DNA from: Protea cynaroides
Taxonomy: Eukaryota > Streptophyta > Magnoliopsida > Proteales > Proteaceae
DNA length: 64,000 nucleotides
Direction: 5' to 3'
Assembly (NCBI GenBank): GCA_028583415.1
Contig: CM053269.1
Coordinates: 56,967,007-57,031,006 of the forward strand
The notes below the pieces were generated by a model. It was given only the letters and a program-made list of their open reading frames with translations. It had not been told where the DNA came from and did not search any database. Below, piece by piece: positions 38,001-47,000 of this stretch (position 1 is its first letter; each line of letters starts with the position of its first letter). The translations under genes were made by a program, and so were the position numbers.

Positions 38001-41000
38001 CCCAAAGGAATCAAAACCATGTGAAGATCTTTTTCCTCCTCTCTGAATCTTTCCATCTATTGGATAAATAAATAGCTTAGAGTGAATTTTATAGCATAAT
38101 TCCAAACTGAAATTTGATACATTAGTTTTGTTTCCATACATATATCTATGTGTCTATACACAAGAATTATATACACATGTCAAACTCTTATCCTGCCTTA
38201 TAAGGGAAAACATGTTATGAGCATCACCGAATCAATGAAGTCATCTGCTATCTCTAGAAGAAGGTCTTCGACTTCAGGATCCAACTTCCCCTGTATATCC
38301 ACCTACAGTACAACCAAAGGAAGACCGTCAGGACAAATTTAAACAAGAAAAAAAATTAAGTAGTTGATGCTTTATGAGAAAGAAAAACTACACCAGTTTG
38401 TCATTTCATATAAGGAACACCAAAATGGCATAGAACCAGAGAAAAAAACATTTAACCAAAGCATGGTTTAACAACAAAATCAAACCTTTGTACATGAACT
38501 GGAAGTGTCTCCATATTTTCATATTATTGCTTTTGAGCAGCAATTGCAATAAACATATTCATGGAAAATGAAATATTCAGATCATGCCAAAGTGTTTAAT
38601 TTGACACAAACTCATTGGTTAATTTAATTAGAAAAATATTAGGTACATTTTTGGGAGACCATAAAAGACTTCCCACCAAACAGCATGTAAGTACATGGCA
38701 GGCACATAAAAAATGGCTGTTGTGTTAAGCTTTTGTGATCTTATCGGTGAAAACCCATGAAATGATGGGAAAAAAACCATGCACCTCTGTGCTATTGATA
38801 GATTGCCTGTCATTTACTGTTCTGCTTACGGTGTGTTAGACATAATTTTAGACTTCCAAATAAAATCATAAACGAGGAACAGAAATGGGAATCAGAGTGC
38901 AGAATCTACAAATATAAAATATAAATTGAATAGTATAGAGTGTGAATGCAGGAAAGACCTGCGAAACCAGATCCTGTATTTTCCTCTTTCCGAGAAGTTG
39001 ATTGCTTGCTTCTGTTCCATGGCTTGAACTCCCCCCTGTTGTCGTTGTGCCAGATGCGGGAGTATCAGGCTGTGATCCAGTCAAACTCAACGATTTCTGG
39101 ACAGCAAGACCTGGCATTCTTGGAGACTGTTGCAAAGATTGTTGTAGTTGTAGGTGGTGCTGTTGTTGTTGCTGCTGCTGTGGTTGTGGTTGTTGCTGCT
39201 GTGTACCCAGCTGTGGTGGCTGCTGAATTAGTTGAGATATTTGTTGTGGGTTCAAACCCATGGATTTTTGGAGCAATTGAGACGATGAAGCAAGTTGTTG
39301 TTGCAGGAAGGCCTGCTGTCTCTGCTGTTGCTGTAGAGAAACTGATGGTTGCATTTGCTTCAACCACTGCTGCTGCTGCAACAAGGTGTTTTGCATCATA
39401 GCCGATTGCCCATTTTGACCCAATCCAGATAATTGAGGGTTCAGGGATGCAAGTGAAGGTGTCCTTGGAAGGCTTTGAGCCTGTAGCTTCTATATATAAA
39501 AGGAGCATCAGAAACATAAACTCAAAAACTGAAATAATATATTATGTGATTCATCGTCTTCATTTCAACAGTATGACTTGAAAAAGATTGGAATGGCCAA
39601 ACAGGATTCAAGTAGTTTAAACAGGACAAGACCTAGTTACGTTGAGTTGAGTAGTACAGACTTCATTCAGCAATGAAAACAAAATGGGGAATAATATATG
39701 CAGCCAAATCTAGAGAGGGAGGGGATTAGAGTAGTAGACTGCAAAAGAATGTAGAAAAACAAGATCTTGCACAACCAAGAGAACTGAGGTAAATATTAAT
39801 AACGACTTCTTGCTATTGACCGTGTTGTGTTTGAAAAAAAATACAGAAAAATTAATTGCGAGTAGCTTTGTGCTACAGCAAAAAACTTGCTACAAGAACT
39901 GGCTCAAGCTATAACCAGGGTTTGTACTTTGTTTTAGCAACACAAAAGCCATTCTAAGAGCATTAACTCTTTGGACAACCATACTTCTTTAAGATATTGG
40001 TTCCAGGGCCCCACTTTGAGCACCCCTCAGCCAGCCGAACATCCCGACTTGGGGACTGGATCTCCAATTGGGAAGTCCATGTCCCCCAATAACGTAAGGC
40101 TCTTTGCATGGAAGTTGCCCAGGGGAAGGTTAACAGTGGTGACTTATACCAAAATAGGAGATTGAGTTGGTGCATCTTATGTCAAACCCCATTTTTCATT
40201 GCACCGGAGCTACGAGTAGGATGCTTAATGCCGTCCCAACCAACTGCCAAGATCTTGCCGCAGTGTCACCACATCACATTATCTCATCACATAACAAGGG
40301 AAAACCACCACATAATCAAAGTGAAATAGTAAAAAGTAGAAGGTGTTAACACAATGTCAAGGGTATCACAAACTGATGGTATCTAATAATAAATTATAAA
40401 AAAAATTGTGTTATCTAGGTCACAAAAGTACTCAAGACATAGTATAAATACTCCTTAATCAGTACAACTAAGCTACGTAAAAATAAGTGGACAAGAAGTC
40501 CACCTGTAACATAAATGAAACTCAAGCCTGGCCTCCGCAGGCACAGGCATCACAAGAGCACTCAACACCATGAGCATAGTTGTCAAGGAGTCGCCTAAGC
40601 GCCCAAGCCCCCTTGTGACGCCTTGGAAAATCAGGTGCCTTAGTCGATTAGGCGGGCGCCTTGGTAGCCTAGGCGTCTCGTCAAGCCTCCAACGTCCTAG
40701 TTCGCCTTGAAGTCTTGACAACTATGACCATGAGCCTCAGAAACCGGATCCTCAACGATGTACAGAGCATCCACAAAGTCAGTCACAATATAACCTACAT
40801 CAGAATCTGAAAAGAAACACGTAGATGGGGGTGAGCTTCACTAAGCTCGGTGAGGGTACGGGAACAAGCAAGCAAACAATAATGATAGATGAGCAATTTA
40901 AATAGGTTAGGTAATTGTGTTCTACAAATAGTATCTTGGATATGACCACTACGTCGGTTAGAACAGTACCCTCACCGTGGGAATGGATTCAATACTGCCA

Positions 41001-44000
41001 CACTCCGTCAGGTGACACCTACCCAACCCGATTGTAAGCCCATTCTTATCGTCCTAGTTACGGATACATCAACAATCAATATCATCTGAGACTCATCCCT
41101 CTACCGGAAAACCATTGGCCATGAAGGGGAAAAAGGCAATATTGATTACAGGACTTCGTCCTACCTTTCATAATTGGGCCCATGCCAAAATGTAACCCCC
41201 TATTGGGAGAGGTGCAGCTACATGGGGATATACACCTTGCCGCATACAATGTTACATGTCATAATAGTCCATGAGTGTGTACCAGTGGAGATCACGTACC
41301 GGAACCACCCTCGACTACCCGTATTCCCACTAGTGTACTATAACGAGTAAAGCAAGGCTCATATGGCAGCCACAATACCAAACACCCTCGGTCAGCCGTG
41401 CTCCACACAACTAAACAATATCCACCATTCAATACCAATCAATAGTAACCAAAGATAGTGATGCAATGCCTGATAGTGGCATAGCAGTATATTGGATGAT
41501 ATGTGAGCAATCATAAAGGCATAGCATGCATATTCACAAGTGACAGTTATATCAACATTCCATAAATTAAATTAGGCCCAACCCACCCACCTTGTTCCTT
41601 GCTCGAAGTTGTGACACCTAGTCCATTCAACATGCCTACAATATTACCTACATTTTTATAATTTATTTATTAACCACATGTTTAGTACATTAAGTCAGTG
41701 CTTATGCCTACCCTCAAAACCCTAAAAATTGCCTAATTTAACACTATGAAAAATTCTGCTCCCAGGGTTCTGTCAGCACTACACTGAGGTGACAGTTTCA
41801 CCCATCAAAAAGAACCCTGTGATGTACAGGATTAAAACTAACCCTCAAACCTTGATTTACCCAAAAATCTAAGCCCAAAATCATTTGTTAACAAATGGAA
41901 CCATAACCCCCAATATCAGTGTCCAGATTCTGTCAGAATCCGAGCATTGTCCCTTCCAAGGGCAATAAGTATATGACCCCGAATCTAAAAAACCATTAGT
42001 CTGTCTCATATGAAAATAGACTTAAAATAAAATATTCATACCGAAAATCAAAGCATTCCAGTAAGGGTAACCTCATGAACAAAGCAACCAAAGACAGACT
42101 AACAGAATCTACCTCAGTTTGAACACAGTACCTTACAAACTTCATATATATCTCTTCCAAAGTCTGAATGACCCTCCCCTTTTTAGGAATTAAAACAGAC
42201 TTGAAGGATAACAACATATTCAAAATCCAATCCAAATTCAATGTTTAGGTCCATCAAACCACTAACCCTAATTTGGGTTCCAGAACTGTACAAACCCTGT
42301 AACAGATCCGAGTTCTGTATATTCCTAATATGATATCTCATAGCCAACAATTCTTTTTCTTCTTTTTTCTTTAGCTAACGACCAGACCTTCGGCCTGACT
42401 AGTCCCACGTGCCCATACTGACCCCCAACTGCATAAACCAGATCATTCCAGGGTTGAATGAGAACTATTCAATTTGCACCCAAATCAGGAAAGAAAGAGC
42501 ACTTAATGCCTCCATATGAGAGGCCCCAAAGCGGTAAGAGGAGTTGAACTCAGACCACTTCGAACATTTTATCAGATCACCTAAACTAACAGAGGAGTAC
42601 CAATACGGCATTCAAAACATCCTCCCAAAATCGGATACAGATTCTGGCCTATAAACCCTATTTCTGGAAACAATCTCTGAGTTAGGGTATTTCCCAAACT
42701 CAAATGTAGCTCATAACATATAAGGATGTAAACGGATAGCCGAAAATCCGGATCCGATTCGAATTTGCATCCGTTTAGGGGAATCCAAATTCAAACAATC
42801 GGATTTGAATTCAGATAGCTGGTGTCGGATTCGGATGCGGTTTCGGATATCAATCAAATGGTAAGGATTATATCCGCTCCATTTAGCCTAGTGTTAAGAC
42901 GCATATAACCTTAAATTTTAGAGTGTTACAACGCATATAGCCTTAATGTTTATATAACCATTTAAAGTTTCATCTCTTATTTTCTTAGGGTAGGCTATAT
43001 ATTTGTTTTAAACTAGGGTTTTTTTCTCATTTCCGTACAATTTGTATTATGATTTCATTTTCCGGATTCGAATCAGATTTTAATTGGATATCCGGTTAAA
43101 TTTCGAATTCGGATTTGGCTTTTATTCATCTGCCAGATTCGGATAGGATAGTTGGTAAACGGAAACGGATTCGGATTTGGATAGTGGTGTATCCAATTCG
43201 AATTCGATCTGTTTACATCCTTAATAACTTACCAAAAAAAAAGGCTATATGAGTCACTACATGCCCTATGAAAATCAGCCTCAAACTCAGTACTAATGTA
43301 AATATATCCTCGAAACAAAATTCCTCGACAGGTACTGTAAACACAGAATTTGACAGGCTTAGGTTTAGGTGCACTTACTTGCTTGTGTGAATTCTCTCTC
43401 TCTCCTTCTTCCTTCTTCCTTCTTCTTGACTTGAAGTTGCAGCAACAAAGCCCCTTCAAAGATGTCCAAGAGCTTCCAACAGTGCTCTCCACGAATTTGC
43501 CTCTCCCTCTCTCTCTCTCTCTCTCCAAAAGTAAATAAGGGGAATGAGAGTCTCCACCAAAATTAATTCCTATTTTAGGTAATTAGGGAATTTAAATTAA
43601 AGTGAACTCTCACCACTAAGTAAGAGTCCACGAAATTGCCTTAGAGGGGGTGAGGTGTGAGAAGGTATAAGGGAAAAGATCCCCCCTCCCCAAGTATTTA
43701 GGAAAGATCAATATGCCACCAATTCCTTAAAGTTTCCTTAATTAAAATATCTCTAATATTCTCAATATATAATTTTTAGGAGATATTCTCTATTTTGGAT
43801 TTTAGTAGCATTATAAATCCCTCATTCAAACATTGGGAGTCCACCTAATCAGCCCCTTGTTTTTATATTATTATTCACTTTATTCTCTCCTTTTTCTTTC
43901 CTAGTTTTTCTCCTTCCCTTTTATGAACTTGGGAGTAGCTTGGGGTGGGATGTCTCCCACCTTTAATGCCACCTAATCAACCCCCCCCCCCTTTTTTTCC

Positions 44001-47000
44001 CTTCTTTTTCTCTTCCTCCTTTTTCTTCTCCATTCTTTTCTCTTTCCCTTTCACAAATTGGGCAGTATCTTGAGGTGGGGAGTCTCCAACCTTTAGTGCC
44101 ACCTCACTCCATGGGACCCACCTAAAATTTTTATACAAAATAAAGCCTTTAACATTCCCCTTTTAAAGTTGTGGAGACTAAAAACCATGACCTCCACCTA
44201 AACAAACCTTTGGCTTAACCACTAGACTGACCCTTCCTTGTAAACCCAAAACAAATCTAAAGTATTAGTTGACTTAACATTATCCACAAAATCCCTGGAG
44301 CATATTAAGGAATATTCCCTAGCATCATACAGTTCATACGCAAGGTGTTTTTCTCTAGATTAGCTATCACACACCATCTGATTGTCATCAAACCTTTTCT
44401 TGTGCCATGCTACTATAGGCAAGATTCTCACACTCAGATCTAAAATTCACCTTATGCTAAATGCCACCATGCATGCTATGTACACACAACACTATAAAGT
44501 GCTAAACAACACTACTTTTCTAAATGTCACCCAATAATACTAAGTTACACAAAATCTTACTAAACTACAAAGTAGATCTTAAGTTACATAACAAGATACA
44601 TGTTACAATATCCAACATTCATGAACTTAATTAATTTAATATATCTTTTCTAAAGATGGAAAAGGACAAAACTAACCCCATAATTCATTGAGCATCTCAA
44701 GTCCAAACTAGTCTAGGATTTTGGGTGCAGGTCTTACATCCTAATTCCTCTCACAAATCTGTATTTGGCAGATGAGGAATCCACTGACTATTTATAACAC
44801 TACTGCTCCTTTGCCTTAAGAATGGCAAAATTTCCTCATGCTGATTAATCCGGACTAAATTTTCCCTTTGGACATTGCTTCACTGATAAGACATTTGGCA
44901 AGCAAATCCTTTTCCAAGAACAATGTAACAAAAATAAGAGAAGATGGAAAAAATATCATTGTGTTCTGCTCCTCTCCTGATAGTTTGCATTTATAGAAAA
45001 TAGAAAACAACTATTAGATAGGATTTAGAACTCTTCAAGTCAGAGTCTTAGTCACAAATTAAAGACAAGGTAAACTCAAAATAGGAAAAGGAAACTAACA
45101 AGTCTATTTGAAAGGAACCTAATAAAGCAAAATAATAAACTAATTAGGATTCCATAAACTAATAGGAATCTGAGTCCTATAAACTATCACTAACTCCTTT
45201 GACTAAGTCAAAGCAGTGTACGATTACAATTTTATTACACTAATATTCCCCCTCAAGTAGGAGCATGGGGGAACGTGAGAGCTTTAGTAGGAGCAGTAGC
45301 AGTAATAATGGCAGCAATAGTAGTGGCAGCAATAGTAGTAGTAGGAGCACAATATAAGTCACTGTACACCAAGTAGTAGTAGTAGCATAGTATAGGTCAA
45401 TGTGCACCAAATAGTAGTAGTAGCAACACAATATAATTCATTGTAAACCAAATAGTAGTAGCAACATAGTATAGGTCACTGTAAACCAAATAATAGTAGC
45501 AGTAGCAGTAGCAAGAATGACAAAAGTGGTGGTTGCACCCCTAACGGAGAACCTTAAATACTCTTAAAACGACAACCCAGGGATTGCTCTGATACCATGT
45601 AACAAAATAGAAAAATGAGAGAAGAAGGAGTGAATCAATGTGTTCTATTCCTCTCCTTATAGCTTATATTTATAAAAAATATAAAACAACCATTAGATAA
45701 AATCTAGGATTCTACAAGTCAGAGTCTTAGTCACAAACTAAAGATAAAGTAAACTCAAAATAGGAAAAAAAACAAACCAAAGTTCCAGGTGCTGGTTTCG
45801 AGGCCTGTTTCCGCCAGCTTAGAATCCGAACTGGTAATTTTTATGATTACTAGAAGCTTGATTTCAACACCCAAAAGTGTTTTTGTTGATCTAAGTTTTT
45901 TTCTGTAGCCTATTTTAACCATTTTACACATATTCCCACATTAGTTTAAATAAAAACATCCAAAATGATAATATGTGGTGTGGACCCAAGTTTGTTAGTG
46001 TAGGGTCATAGGCTAAGACCTGGGATTGTGTCTAGAGTTAAGTAAGCAACACGCATTTATGACTAACATTCATGTACTTTTAACATGATTTGACTGGAAC
46101 ATAACTCCTTTAATATAACACGGATTTAAGGAATTTCGAATTCGTTGCAAAGCTAGCATAATCAGCTTTTCAACAAAATCAAGATTGCTTGAATTCGAGT
46201 AATAATGAAGGAGTTACACTCCAGTCAAACCTTGTTCAGAGTACGCAAATGTTGTTTAAAGTCGTCTAAATGTAAACAATTTTTTGGGCATCAAAGTAAG
46301 AGATTATTTTGACGCACTCTTAGTTTTTAGTGATGCTTTACTATAATAAGATTTATGAAATTTTTATATTTAGAAAAAGGCCTAGCATTTTGAAGTTGAA
46401 AATCGCTCCCGTACCCAAAAATACGGTTTTTGTTCTTGAATTGGAGGGTTGATTTTTTATCCTACTGGAATTTGAATTTTAGACTATTTTTATTGGATTC
46501 AAATGGGAGGTGTTTGCTTATTTATGAATAATATCTTAAGTATATGAAATCATTTACTTAAATGATATTATTCATAAATAAGTACTGCCTGATAACTGTT
46601 GTTCCTGTCTACTCTAAGTCTTGTGAAGCAACTTGAGAGATCAAGGAAGAAAAACCAAACATAAGAGTCTCGATTGAAACTATTAAGTTTCGACGAGACT
46701 TAAGATTTTTACAACGTAAATTGGTTGTTTTTTTTAACCGAAACCATGGTTTCAGTCGAAACCTGGTTGAACCCAACTAGGGTTTAACCGAAACCATGTA
46801 TCTATTGATTTCAACCCTCCATCTCATCTCGGAAGGGCTCGAAACCGAGATACGCCGGTCGAAACCTGACCTTGAACCATGAAACTAACTAGTCTACTTG
46901 GTAAAGGAACCTAATAAAGCAAACTAATAAACTAATTAGGAGTCCAAGTCCTATAAATTAGCACTAACTACTTTGACTAAGTCAAAAGCAATGTACAGTT

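Larger units (their letters stand above)
28326..38227 (-). other. TAF12 intron 4 (9.9 kb), transposon host
   Basis: It splits the histone-fold coding sequence between FIDS and VTTF. Contents from left to right are an (AT)n microsatellite (28925-29000), a complete Copia element antisense to TAF12 (29431-35102), about 1 kb of unassigned AT-rich DNA, and a decayed RTE LINE in the same sense as TAF12 (about 36100-38060). Confidence 0.9.

Noticed and set aside
38946..39517. Long antisense frames of 151 and 150 aa opposite TAF12 exon 3
   Set aside because: They are mirror frames of CAG/CAA-rich poly-Q coding sequence; the Val/Ala/Thr repeats have no family signature.
40800..41700. Possible LTR or LARD sequence in TAF12 intron 2
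   Set aside because: The style resembles plant LTR sequence, but no paired termini, TSD, primer-binding site or coding motif could be found, so no element is called.
46517..46582. Hairpin as a microRNA precursor
   Set aside because: The stem is short (about 26 bp), extremely AT-rich and lies in a repeat insert; no evidence of a mature 21-nt product can be seen in sequence.
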